Origin: an uncultured Eudoraea sp.
Lineage (GTDB): Bacteria > Bacteroidota > Bacteroidia > Flavobacteriales > Flavobacteriaceae
Reading direction: 5' to 3'
Assembly (NCBI RefSeq): GCF_947490415.1
Contig: NZ_CANLGX010000004.1
Coordinates: 434,001 to 498,000 of the forward strand
Length of the DNA stretch: 64,000 nt
The translations under genes were made by a program, and so were the position numbers. The first letter of the stretch is position 1. Every line of letters begins with the position of its first letter. Below the pieces are notes generated by a model, which saw nothing but the letters and a program-made list of their open reading frames with translations, was not told the DNA's origin and ran no database searches. Below are positions 16,674-25,155 of this stretch, piece after piece.

Positions 16674-17558
16674 ATGAAAAAACTTAAAAAAGAAGATATT
16701 AAACAGGAAGTCTTTGATCTTTATGATGATTATGCACATAACAAATTACAAAGACGCGAATTTATTGAAAGACTATCTCTCTATGCCGTAGGTGGTATCA
16801 CTATTTCATCTCTTATGAGCTTTATGATGCCCAATTACAAGGATACCATGCTGGTACCACCCAATGATCCCAGGTTGGAATCGGAATATATTAATTATGA
16901 CTCTTCCAAAGGTGGCGGAACCATTAAGGGGCTTCTCTCCAAGCCCAAGGATGCTAAAGGAAAATTGCCTGGCATTGTTGTTGTACATGAAAACAGGGGG
17001 CTGAACCCCTATATTGAAGACACGGCCAGAATGGCAGCCTTGGAAGGATTCATAACTCTGGCACCAGATGCACTTTCACCTCTTGGCGGATATCCGGGTA
17101 ATGACGATAAAGGCCGGGAAATGCAGCGAGAACGTGACCGATATGAAATGCTTGAGGATTTTATTGCCGCCTATGAATTCTTAAAAGCTCACGAGGGATG
17201 CAATGGTAAAATTGGCGTAGTTGGTTTTTGCTTTGGTGGATGGATTTCAAATATGATGGCCGTGAAAGTTCCCGGACTCTCAGCAGCCGTACCTTTTTAC
17301 GGTGGACAACCTAAAGAAGATATCGATAAAATAAACGCGCCTTTAATGTTGCAATACGCCGGATTGGATACAAGAGTTAATGAAGGCTGGCCTGCTTATG
17401 AAGAGGCCTTAAAAGCAAATAACAAGGAATATGTGGCCTATATCTATCCTGATGTAAATCATGGTTTTCACAATACAACTACGCCGCGCTATGACAAAGA
17501 AGCGGCCGAATTGGCCTGGAAACGTACCATTGATTTTTTTAATAAAAACCTAAAGTAA
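16674..17558 (+). CDS. Dienelactone hydrolase family protein with Tat-like signal
   Basis: The catalytic domain has the dienelactone hydrolase triad: Cys186 in GFCFGGW, Asp232 in GLDTRV and His263 in VNHGFHN, with the Glu of HENRG (107 area) that activates the cysteine in this family. The N-terminus carries RREF at 27-30 followed by a hydrophobic stretch to about 52, like a twin-arginine signal, so a folded protein is probably exported. This is the secreted carboxymethylenebutenolidase-like group frequent in Bacteroidota. The true substrate is unlikely to be dienelactone; a general ester hydrolase is the safer description. It is third in the LytS/LytTR operon and ends at a strong terminator. 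Confidence 0.85.
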   Translation: MKKLKKEDIKQEVFDLYDDYAHNKLQRREFIERLSLYAVGGITISSLMSFMMPNYKDTMLVPPNDPRLESEYINYDSSKGGGTIKGLLSKPKDAKGKLPGIVVVHENRGLNPYIEDTARMAALEGFITLAPDALSPLGGYPGNDDKGREMQRERDRYEMLEDFIAAYEFLKAHEGCNGKIGVVGFCFGGWISNMMAVKVPGLSAAVPFYGGQPKEDIDKINAPLMLQYAGLDTRVNEGWPAYEEALKANNKEYVAYIYPDVNHGFHNTTTPRYDKEAAELAWKRTIDFFNKNLK

Positions 17559-17620
17559 AGACAGACTATTTATATATAAGTAGCGCTACATGAGTACTCT
17601 TTATAATCATTAGTTCAAAC

Positions 17621-17648
17621 AAAAAACCTGCCGGATGGCAGGTTTTTT
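17621..17648. terminator. Strong bidirectional intrinsic terminator
   Basis: A perfect 12-bp stem with the 4-base loop GGAT (17633-17636) has six A at one end and six T at the other. It lies between the convergent dienelactone hydrolase and carboxylesterase genes and can serve both. Confidence 0.9.
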
Positions 17649-17688
17649 GTCTTTTATCGTTTGATTTCAGATCTTCTAATCTATCTTC

Positions 17689-19320
17689 TCAATTTCCATA
17701 AGTCTTATCCAAAAATTCATAACGAGCATCATTGCTGGCGTTTTTGGCAACACTTTCTGTATTAATAATCATTATCGGCGGGGTGGTGTCATTAGCTTCT
17801 GCAGAGGGCCACTCGGCCAGATTTTCCCCATTTGGATTACCGGTCTTGATGAAATTGGCAAAATAATTTTGCATCGTTTCAGAAACTTTAAAATCATCTT
17901 CTGTCCAGACATAGTCGTCTACCAAATGTAAGTTCCCCATGCAATATTCAATTTCACAGGCATGCGGAGCTCCAATGGCTTCCGGCTTTGCTGGGGCATC
18001 GGAATCTTTTTTTACTGTACCCCCTGCTAAACCCGAAGCAAGGGTCTTGTCCTTTAAAGGGGGACGCAATTTGCTATACTGATAGCGGTAAACTTTTTGA
18101 TCGCTGTTTTTTCTGTGCAGATCAAACCATTTCCAGGTACTGTACGCTATAAATCGATCCGAGGCCAGGTCTGTCGCAGATCTTTCTATTTCCTGCACTG
18201 AACCATGAGGATATAGTTTTAAAACCTCATCATGCGTTTCCGGATAGGCTTCTTTAACCTTTGCTAAATAATTTTCCTCAGTGTAGGGTTGCCCCTGCAT
18301 AAAAGCCATCCCCGGAATTTCAGCAGAATTCCATCCCAATAATAAAGGCACCATAGCTTGTTGTTTGCTTTCAAATATTTCGGGTAGGGATTTTGGTAAG
18401 AAATAGCCATCGATTACGGCAGGAAAACCGAATCTTTTGGATTCATTGTATATTTCATAGACCTCTCTTGTACTTAGTTTTCTTAATTCGGCCAGGCTGG
18501 GGTATCCCGCGTTTTTGGCAAATTCTAATCCGGTATTTTCGGCTTCCTTCAAAGATACCGGAGCCATTGTTGGCTTAATTCCTGCTCCACTTTCCCCAAT
18601 AGCACCGGCAATCAAATTTTTGGAAAGCGGCGAGGCCATCTGTTGGCTTACCCCTATAGATCCCGCGGATTCTCCTGCAATAGTAATTTTATTGGGACTA
18701 CCCCCGAAGGCAGCAATGTTCTTGTGCACCCATTTCAAGGCGGCGTTTTGATCCAGCAATCCATAATTTCCTGAAGCTCCGTAGGGTGCTTCAGCACTCA
18801 GCTCCGGGTGTGCAAAGAACCCAAAAATATTCAACCGGTAATTTGTGGTAACTACAACAATCCCCTTTTTGGCCATACTCTCCCCATCATAACGATATTC
18901 TGAGGCATCACCTGCAACATTTCCACCACCAAAGAAATAAACCAATACGGGCAGGTCTTTGGTGTTTCTGGTAGCAGGTGTCCAAATGTTTAAATAAAGG
19001 CAATCTTCACTAAGACCCTTTGAGCGCGATTTCATATCACCAAATACCAGGGTTTGCATGGGTCGCGGGCCAAACTCCTTGGTTTTCTTTACGCCCTCCC
19101 AATTGTCCAAAGGTTGTGGTGCCTTCCAACGCAAATCACCTATCGGTGGTTTGGCAAAAGGAACTCCAAAGTAAGTTTGAATACCTGTGTGTGTATCAAA
19201 ATTACCTTCAATAATACCGTTTTCAACCTTCACCTCAACGGGAAAGGCATTATCATTCTGAGCTACACCAACGGAAATTATAAGTATCAAAAACGTAGAA
19301 AAAATCAAGGCTGTTTTCAT
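17689..19320 (-). CDS. Secreted carboxylesterase type B
   Basis: A signal peptide (1-20) precedes a full-length type B carboxylesterase (543 residues). The nucleophile is Ser218 in GESAGS, the oxyanion hole is formed near FFGGGN (129-134), and the EDCLYLNIWTP signature lies at 105-115. The triad Glu/Asp and His lie further on (GAPHACEIEY near 430). It is divergent from the Nudix-type regulator, and the shared promoter holds an inverted repeat. In a hemicellulose locus the likely role is removal of acyl or aromatic esters from xylan, which is an inference from context. A second member of the family lies at 21095-22711. Confidence 0.88.
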   Translation of the reverse strand: MKTALIFSTFLILIISVGVAQNDNAFPVEVKVENGIIEGNFDTHTGIQTYFGVPFAKPPIGDLRWKAPQPLDNWEGVKKTKEFGPRPMQTLVFGDMKSRSKGLSEDCLYLNIWTPATRNTKDLPVLVYFFGGGNVAGDASEYRYDGESMAKKGIVVVTTNYRLNIFGFFAHPELSAEAPYGASGNYGLLDQNAALKWVHKNIAAFGGSPNKITIAGESAGSIGVSQQMASPLSKNLIAGAIGESGAGIKPTMAPVSLKEAENTGLEFAKNAGYPSLAELRKLSTREVYEIYNESKRFGFPAVIDGYFLPKSLPEIFESKQQAMVPLLLGWNSAEIPGMAFMQGQPYTEENYLAKVKEAYPETHDEVLKLYPHGSVQEIERSATDLASDRFIAYSTWKWFDLHRKNSDQKVYRYQYSKLRPPLKDKTLASGLAGGTVKKDSDAPAKPEAIGAPHACEIEYCMGNLHLVDDYVWTEDDFKVSETMQNYFANFIKTGNPNGENLAEWPSAEANDTTPPIMIINTESVAKNASNDARYEFLDKTYGN

Positions 19321-19340
19321 TGGATAAAATGTTAAAGTTT

Positions 19341-19369
19341 TATTATTGTCTCATTTTGTTACAATAATA
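19341..19369. promoter_or_regulatory. Inverted repeat operator candidate between divergent genes
   Basis: TATTATTGT at 19341-19349 and its exact complement ACAATAATA at 19361-19369 are separated by 11 bases, so the half-sites are two helical turns apart. It lies between the carboxylesterase and the Nudix-type regulator and is a good candidate for autoregulation by that regulator. Confidence 0.5.
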
Positions 19370-19416
19370 CTTTTTTTTCTTGGAATTTTATCATTTATTT
19401 GGATAAATTTTAATTC

Positions 19417-20133
19417 TTGACAAAGATCAAAAAAAAGAAACTGCTTGACGGCAAGGATTATATACCTCATCTGGCTTATGATTCGGTCATCTTTGGATTT
19501 AATGGGGAGCAATTAAAAATACTGGTTCTGGAGTACCACAATACGAATTTTTTCGCCCTCCCGGGTGGCTTCGTAAAGCGAACTGAAAATTTGGATGATG
19601 CCGTGCAAAGAGGTTTAAAGGAACGAACCGGATTGGATAATATTTATTTGGAACAGTTTCATACGTTTGGTACTATTTCACGCTCGGCGCCTAAGACGAT
19701 GAGAAAAATTTTAACCGAAAATAATTTTGATGTGAAAGAGAACTACTGGATGTTCGACCGTTTTATTTCAGTGGCTTATTACGCTTTGATCAATTATGAT
19801 GAAGTAAATCCAAAACCCGATGCACTTTCCGACAGTATTAATTGGTATGCCATTGATGAACTGCCTCCCTTAATGATGGATCATCAGGAAATCGTGGAAA
19901 AAGCACTGCAAGTACTCAGAGTTAATCTGGATAGAAAATTAATAAGCATGAATCTGTTGCCTCCTAAATTTACCATGAAGCAATTGCAGCAGGTATACGA
20001 AGCTATTTTAGGAGAAAAACTGCGTCGAACCAGTTTTCAACGCAAAATGCTGGCAATGGATATTCTGCAACGTCATGAAAAACTATTTCAGGGTAAAGCA
20101 CATAAAGCACCCTATTTATATAGTTTCAATTAA
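19417..20133 (+). CDS. Nudix-family transcriptional regulator (NrtR/AraR-like)
   Basis: An N-terminal Nudix domain (about 15-155) is joined to a C-terminal winged helix (about 165-235, with the LRRTSFQRKM region), the layout of NrtR-type regulators. The Nudix box keeps GFVKRTE but the catalytic REUxEExGU reads RGLKERTGL, so key glutamates are missing and hydrolysis is unlikely. In Bacteroidota such proteins include AraR, which senses L-arabinose; the surrounding arabinofuranosidase genes fit that role. A TTG start is used, since the frame is closed by a TAA just upstream and there is no ATG nearby. It leads a same-strand gene series up to 27141. Confidence 0.85.
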   Translation: MTKIKKKKLLDGKDYIPHLAYDSVIFGFNGEQLKILVLEYHNTNFFALPGGFVKRTENLDDAVQRGLKERTGLDNIYLEQFHTFGTISRSAPKTMRKILTENNFDVKENYWMFDRFISVAYYALINYDEVNPKPDALSDSINWYAIDELPPLMMDHQEIVEKALQVLRVNLDRKLISMNLLPPKFTMKQLQQVYEAILGEKLRRTSFQRKMLAMDILQRHEKLFQGKAHKAPYLYSFN

Positions 20134-20182
20134 CAGGGTGAATATAATTATTTAGCATCATAACGAATATTAATAAAAAACA

Positions 20183-21061
20183 ATGAAAAAATTAAAGACA
20201 AAAACAACCTTAAAACTCCTATTCTCCATTTTTCTTTTGGCCGGGACATTTATGGTTAATGCACAAGAAAAATTTGGAGGTTTAGCACTATACACTGTGC
20301 GGGATGCCATGGAGTCGGATGCCAAAACTACTTTGCAAGCAGTGGCAGATGCCGGATACAGCTATTTGGAAGCCGCCGGTTACAACGATGGTAAATTCTA
20401 CAATATGACACCCGGCGATTTCAAAAAACTATTGAATCAGTTAGGCTTAAAACCTGTTAGTAGCCATCAGAGTACGGTAACTATGGAGAATGCAGATGCC
20501 ATGATTGCAGATGTTAAAGCGGCGGGATTTAAGTATTTTGTAATTCCTGTGCCTCCTATGGGGTTATTTAATTTTGATCGTGAAACCAGAATTATGAGTA
20601 TGACGGGTGGTGCAGCCAATCTTGCCGAAATAGTCAATACCCTTGGTAAAAAATGCCATGCCGCCGGACTTGAATTGCTATACCATAACCATGATTTTGA
20701 ATTTCAAAAAGATTCCGATGGCATTGTGCCTATAGATTATTTGCTGGAACATTGCGACCCCAAATATGTAAATTTTCAAATGGACCTGTATTGGGTTACC
20801 AAAGCAGGAGCAGATCCTGTGGCTTATTTTGAGAAATTTCCCGGACGCTTTAAAATCTGGCATGTAAAGGACATGGATGAGCAAGGCAGGTTTGCACCGG
20901 TAGGTAATGGAAATATCAATTTTGCCCGTATCCTTGAGAATAAAAAACTGTCTGGCATGAAGTACTACATGGTGGAACAGGACATGACCTTTGATGGCCT
21001 GAAACCACTTGAAGCCATGAAGTTAAGCCATGAAGGATTGAGAAAAATTGGTTTTAAATAG
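20183..21061 (+). CDS. Secreted sugar phosphate isomerase/epimerase-like TIM-barrel protein
   Basis: A signal peptide (about 1-27, ending VNAQ) precedes an AP-endonuclease-2/xylose isomerase-like TIM barrel. Metal-site features are visible: a YHNHDFEF block, QMDLYWV, IWHVKDMD and the late VEQD motif. Exported members of this family are common in Bacteroidota. They are usually named isomerase/epimerase, and some act in 3-keto-glycoside breakdown; the reaction here is unknown. It follows the Nudix regulator by 49 bases and precedes the second carboxylesterase by 33, so it is probably one operon. Confidence 0.8.
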   Translation: MKKLKTKTTLKLLFSIFLLAGTFMVNAQEKFGGLALYTVRDAMESDAKTTLQAVADAGYSYLEAAGYNDGKFYNMTPGDFKKLLNQLGLKPVSSHQSTVTMENADAMIADVKAAGFKYFVIPVPPMGLFNFDRETRIMSMTGGAANLAEIVNTLGKKCHAAGLELLYHNHDFEFQKDSDGIVPIDYLLEHCDPKYVNFQMDLYWVTKAGADPVAYFEKFPGRFKIWHVKDMDEQGRFAPVGNGNINFARILENKKLSGMKYYMVEQDMTFDGLKPLEAMKLSHEGLRKIGFK

Positions 21062-21094
21062 AACAATAGTTATAGGAATACTAATATTAGAAAA

Positions 21095-22711
21095 ATGAAA
21101 AAAATTAATCTACATCTAATGGGCCTGGTCCTATTTTTAATGACCATTTCTCTTTCTGCCCAGGAAGTCATTACCGGTGAGAACATCGCCGTGACTAATA
21201 CAGAATCAGGGAAAGTACGAGGGTATATACACGATGGCACCTATATCTATAAAGGAATCCCCTATGCCAAAGCAGAGCGATTTATGGCTCCAACAAAGGC
21301 TGATTCCTGGGAAGGTGTTAGAAGTTCAACGATGTACGGGCCTGTGGCGCCCCTTATGACGCCTACAACACAGGTTATGGATGAACCTGAGTTTGTTTTT
21401 GACCATGACTGGGGATATCCTAACGAAGACTGCCTTCGAATTAATATTTGGACCCCAGGTATTGACGATGGTAAAAAAAGGCCGGTTCTGTTTTGGATCC
21501 ACGGCGGCGGTTTCACTGCTGGTTCCAGTCAGGAATTACCTTCTACTGATGGAGAAAACCTAAGTAAAAAAGGAGACGTGGTGGTTGTTTCTATTAACCA
21601 CCGTCTGAATATTCTAGGCTTTTTAGATCTATCTGCTTACGGGGATAAATACAAGCATTCTGCCAATAACAGCATTATAGATATCGTGGCCGCACTCGAA
21701 TGGGTAAAGAACAATGTTGAAAATTTTGGAGGCGATGCGGGTAATGTAACCATTTTTGGACAATCTGGCGGGGGTGCCAAAGTGAATACGCTAATGGCTA
21801 TGCCTAAAGCCAAGGGCCTTTTCCATAAGGCCATTAATCAAAGTGGGTCTTTCCGTACTGCCATGTTGGAAAAAAACGAAACACAGACCATTGCAGCAGA
21901 AGTAATTTCCAATCTTGGATTAAATGATAATCAGGTAGATAGCCTGCAGAACATCCCTTTTGAAATTTTAAGTGCGGCAGGTACCAAAGCGCTAAAGACG
22001 ATTGAAGAAAAAATGAAGGCCGAAGGGAAACCGGTAATCGGGTTTGGACTTAATTGGGGTCCTAGCCGGGATGGGGAAGACCTGCCTTATCAGTTGTATT
22101 CTAATGAAGCTTTTGATCTTTCCAAAGAAGTACCCTTATTAGTGGGAACAACGAAAAACGAATTTGCTCCTTTTGCAAATATGCGGTTTGTCAAAGCTTC
22201 TGAACAGCAAATAATGGAGCATATAAAGGAACAGTATAAAGATAAGGCGAATGCCTATTTAAAGGCTGTCAAAAATGCCTATCCTAATGATACGGATCCA
22301 AAGGACTTAATTGACGTGGATGTAATGTTCCGTCCCGGTGCTGTTGATCAGGCTAACGAAAAATCCAAACTTCAAGATGGTGCACCGGTTTATATGTACC
22401 TTTTTACATGGCAGTCCCCGGTTTGGGATGGTAAATATAAATCCCTGCATTGTATGGAATTGCCCTTCGTCTTTGACAATATCGAGAGGGGTAAAAATAT
22501 GACAGGTGGTGGTAAAGCGGCACATGCTTTAGCGGAGAAAGTCAGCAATTCCTGGATCAATTTTGCCAGAACCGGAAACCCGAACCACGAAGGTATTCCT
22601 GAGTGGCCGGCATATACTCCAACCAATACAGCTACTATGCACCTGAATAACACTTGTATAGTAAAACCTCAATTGGACAAGGATTTATTCGAATTAGTAA
22701 GCAACAAATAA
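21095..22711 (+). CDS. Secreted carboxylesterase type B (second copy)
   Basis: The protein has a signal peptide (1-22), the oxyanion motif HGGGF at 136-140 and nucleophile Ser224 in GQSGGG, with the EDCLRINIWTP signature at 111-121. Length (538) is full for the family. The GQSGG form differs from the GESAG of the paralog at 17689-19320, and the two are clearly diverged, so different ester substrates are likely. It is the third gene of the series led by the Nudix regulator. Deacylation of xylan side groups is a plausible role from context only. Confidence 0.87.
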   Translation: MKKINLHLMGLVLFLMTISLSAQEVITGENIAVTNTESGKVRGYIHDGTYIYKGIPYAKAERFMAPTKADSWEGVRSSTMYGPVAPLMTPTTQVMDEPEFVFDHDWGYPNEDCLRINIWTPGIDDGKKRPVLFWIHGGGFTAGSSQELPSTDGENLSKKGDVVVVSINHRLNILGFLDLSAYGDKYKHSANNSIIDIVAALEWVKNNVENFGGDAGNVTIFGQSGGGAKVNTLMAMPKAKGLFHKAINQSGSFRTAMLEKNETQTIAAEVISNLGLNDNQVDSLQNIPFEILSAAGTKALKTIEEKMKAEGKPVIGFGLNWGPSRDGEDLPYQLYSNEAFDLSKEVPLLVGTTKNEFAPFANMRFVKASEQQIMEHIKEQYKDKANAYLKAVKNAYPNDTDPKDLIDVDVMFRPGAVDQANEKSKLQDGAPVYMYLFTWQSPVWDGKYKSLHCMELPFVFDNIERGKNMTGGGKAAHALAEKVSNSWINFARTGNPNHEGIPEWPAYTPTNTATMHLNNTCIVKPQLDKDLFELVSNK

Positions 22712-22733
22712 AAAGTACTTAATTATAAAAAAC

Positions 22734-25046
22734 ATGGATATACAAAAAAAATCAGTTATTGTATTTTGTTATGCCGCAGTATTACTGTCTATATCTTGTA
22801 GCCCGAAATTTACCGAGGAAGACAAAGGAGATTATACGCTGGTAAAAAATGAAGGCGGAAAAACACTGGGGTATAGCCCTAATTCTGGCGTCAAGTTATT
22901 AAATATTGATCGCTATGCCTTTAAAGATTTGAGCAAGGATGGAAAATTGGATGTTTACGAGGATTGGCGATTACCCGCAGAAAAGCGGGCCCAAGACCTG
23001 GCAGGGAAAATGTCTTTAGAACAAATTGCCGGTTTGATGCTCTACAGTGGACATCAATCTATTCCGGCAGGAGGCAATAGATTTTTTGGTCCCGCAACCT
23101 ATGGAGGTAAACCATTTGCCGAAAGTGGGGCGAAAGCCAGTGACCTGTCTGATGCACAACTAAAATTTCTGGAAGAAGACAATCTCCGACATGTGCTCAT
23201 CACAAGAGTAGAGTCTCCTGCTATTGCTGCCAAATGGAACAACAATGCACAAGTGTTGGTGGAAAAAATCGGTTTAGGAATCCCCATCAATTCAAGTTCG
23301 GATCCCCGACATGGTAGTGATTCCTATGCAGAGTTTAATGCAGGTGCGGGCGGTGAAATATCAATGTGGCCCGGCACTTTAGGTATCGCAGCTTCTTTTG
23401 ATCCCGCTCTTATGTATCAATTTGGAGAAATTGGTTCAAAAGAATACAGGGCACTTGGCATTGCTACTTCTTTGTCACCTCAAATAGATTTGGGAACGGA
23501 ACCACGTTGGAACCGGTTCGATGGCACTATGGGCGAAGACCCGGATTTGGCAACGGATATGGCAAGGGCATATGTAGACGGATTTCAGTCTTCAGACAAT
23601 GGAGTTGGTTGGGGATATCAAAGCGTGAATGCCATGGTAAAACACTGGCCTGGCGGAGGTCCCGAAGAAGGGGGCAGGGATGGTCATTTTGGCTATGGGG
23701 CCTATGCTGTTTATCCGGGTAATAATTTAAAAGATCATTTACAACCATTTACTGAAGGTGCCTTTAAGTTACAAGGCCCTACTAAAATGGCTTCCGCTGT
23801 TATGCCTTACTACACCATCTCTGATGGGCAGGATACCAAGAATGGTGATAAAGTAGGTAATGGCTTCAACAAGTACCTGATTACCGATCTTTTAAGGGGC
23901 GAATATGGTTTTGATGGTGTGGTATGTACAGACTGGGGTATCACCCGTGATGTAAGCGCAGTAGATTTATTTGAAGGCAAAAGTTGGGGTGTTGAGACTA
24001 TGACTGTAGCCGAACGCCATTATAAGGTGATTGAAGCCGGCGTGGACCAATTTGGTGGAAACAACGATATGGGACCCATTTTGGAAGCTTATAAAATTGG
24101 GGTCGCTGAACATGGGGAAGAATATATGCGTCAGCGATTTGAAACCTCCGCAGTTCGTTTGCTGATGAATATTTTTAGGGTCGGACTTTTTGAGAATCCG
24201 TATCTGGATATCGAAGAAACTGAAAAAATTGTGGGGAATGCAGAATTTATGAAAGCTGGATTTGATGCCCAATTGCGTTCAATTATTATGCTAAAAAACC
24301 ATCAAAATACGCTTCCATTAAAAGCGAAGCAAAAAGTGTATGTTCCTCAAAGGTATATTGCTGCGAGCAGGAATTGGTTTGGAAGAGAGACCCCGGAGAA
24401 ATTGGAACACCCTTTTAATATCGAGGTCGTTAACAAGTATTTTGAAGTTGTAGAGAATCCATTAGAAGCAGATTTTGCGCTTGTCGGAATTACTAGTCCC
24501 AATGGCGGGGTAGGTTATAATAGAGAAGATCTGGCTAAAGGTGGCAATGGCTATGTACCTATAAGTCTGCAGTATGGATCCTATACCGCTACTGATGCGC
24601 GCGAGACCAGTTTAGCAGGTGGAAGCCCATTAGAAGATTTTACCAACCGTTCGTATAAAGGTAAATCGGTTACTGCGATTAACACTACCGACATGAAAAT
24701 GGTAAACGAAACCAAATCAAAAATGGGAAACAAACCGGTTATTGTAGTTGTAAATATTTCCAATCCCATGGTATTTTCGGAAATTGAAAAAAGCTCCGCA
24801 TCCATTCTGGTTCATATGGGAGTTCAGGATCAGGCGTTGATGGAAATAATTACAGGTGAAGCAGAACCATCAGCACTATTACCTTTTCAAATGCCTTTAA
24901 ATATGAAAACGGTGGAGGAACAATTTGAAGATGTCCCAAGAGATATGACTCCGTATGAAGATTCTAATGGCAATGTGTATGACTTTGCTTTTGGAATGAA
25001 CTGGCAAGGGATTATTAAAGACGCGAGGGTTGATAGGTATAAATAG
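22734..25046 (+). CDS. GH3 family beta-glycosidase lipoprotein
   Basis: A lipoprotein signal ends at Cys22 (LLSISC). The GH3 N-terminal TIM barrel follows, with the KH motif at 303-304 and the nucleophile Asp400 in GVVCTDWG. The (alpha/beta)6 domain runs from about residue 505 onward. Length (770) fits GH3 enzymes of the beta-glucosidase/beta-xylosidase type without a fibronectin-III tail. The neighbouring arabinofuranosidase and glucuronidase genes favour a role on xylo-oligosaccharides or glucosides, but the sequence does not settle specificity. It lies 22 bases after the carboxylesterase gene. A decayed relative of its 3' end occurs at 27181-27432. Confidence 0.88.
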   Translation: MDIQKKSVIVFCYAAVLLSISCSPKFTEEDKGDYTLVKNEGGKTLGYSPNSGVKLLNIDRYAFKDLSKDGKLDVYEDWRLPAEKRAQDLAGKMSLEQIAGLMLYSGHQSIPAGGNRFFGPATYGGKPFAESGAKASDLSDAQLKFLEEDNLRHVLITRVESPAIAAKWNNNAQVLVEKIGLGIPINSSSDPRHGSDSYAEFNAGAGGEISMWPGTLGIAASFDPALMYQFGEIGSKEYRALGIATSLSPQIDLGTEPRWNRFDGTMGEDPDLATDMARAYVDGFQSSDNGVGWGYQSVNAMVKHWPGGGPEEGGRDGHFGYGAYAVYPGNNLKDHLQPFTEGAFKLQGPTKMASAVMPYYTISDGQDTKNGDKVGNGFNKYLITDLLRGEYGFDGVVCTDWGITRDVSAVDLFEGKSWGVETMTVAERHYKVIEAGVDQFGGNNDMGPILEAYKIGVAEHGEEYMRQRFETSAVRLLMNIFRVGLFENPYLDIEETEKIVGNAEFMKAGFDAQLRSIIMLKNHQNTLPLKAKQKVYVPQRYIAASRNWFGRETPEKLEHPFNIEVVNKYFEVVENPLEADFALVGITSPNGGVGYNREDLAKGGNGYVPISLQYGSYTATDARETSLAGGSPLEDFTNRSYKGKSVTAINTTDMKMVNETKSKMGNKPVIVVVNISNPMVFSEIEKSSASILVHMGVQDQALMEIITGEAEPSALLPFQMPLNMKTVEEQFEDVPRDMTPYEDSNGNVYDFAFGMNWQGIIKDARVDRYK

Positions 25047-25155
25047 AATAAAGCATAATTAGAATTTTATTTGTAATTCAGATAATTGGAACTGGTTAAT
25101 CTCAAATAAGTTAAGCCGGTTCAATTTACAAAGCGAAAACCTAAATGAAAAAGTC

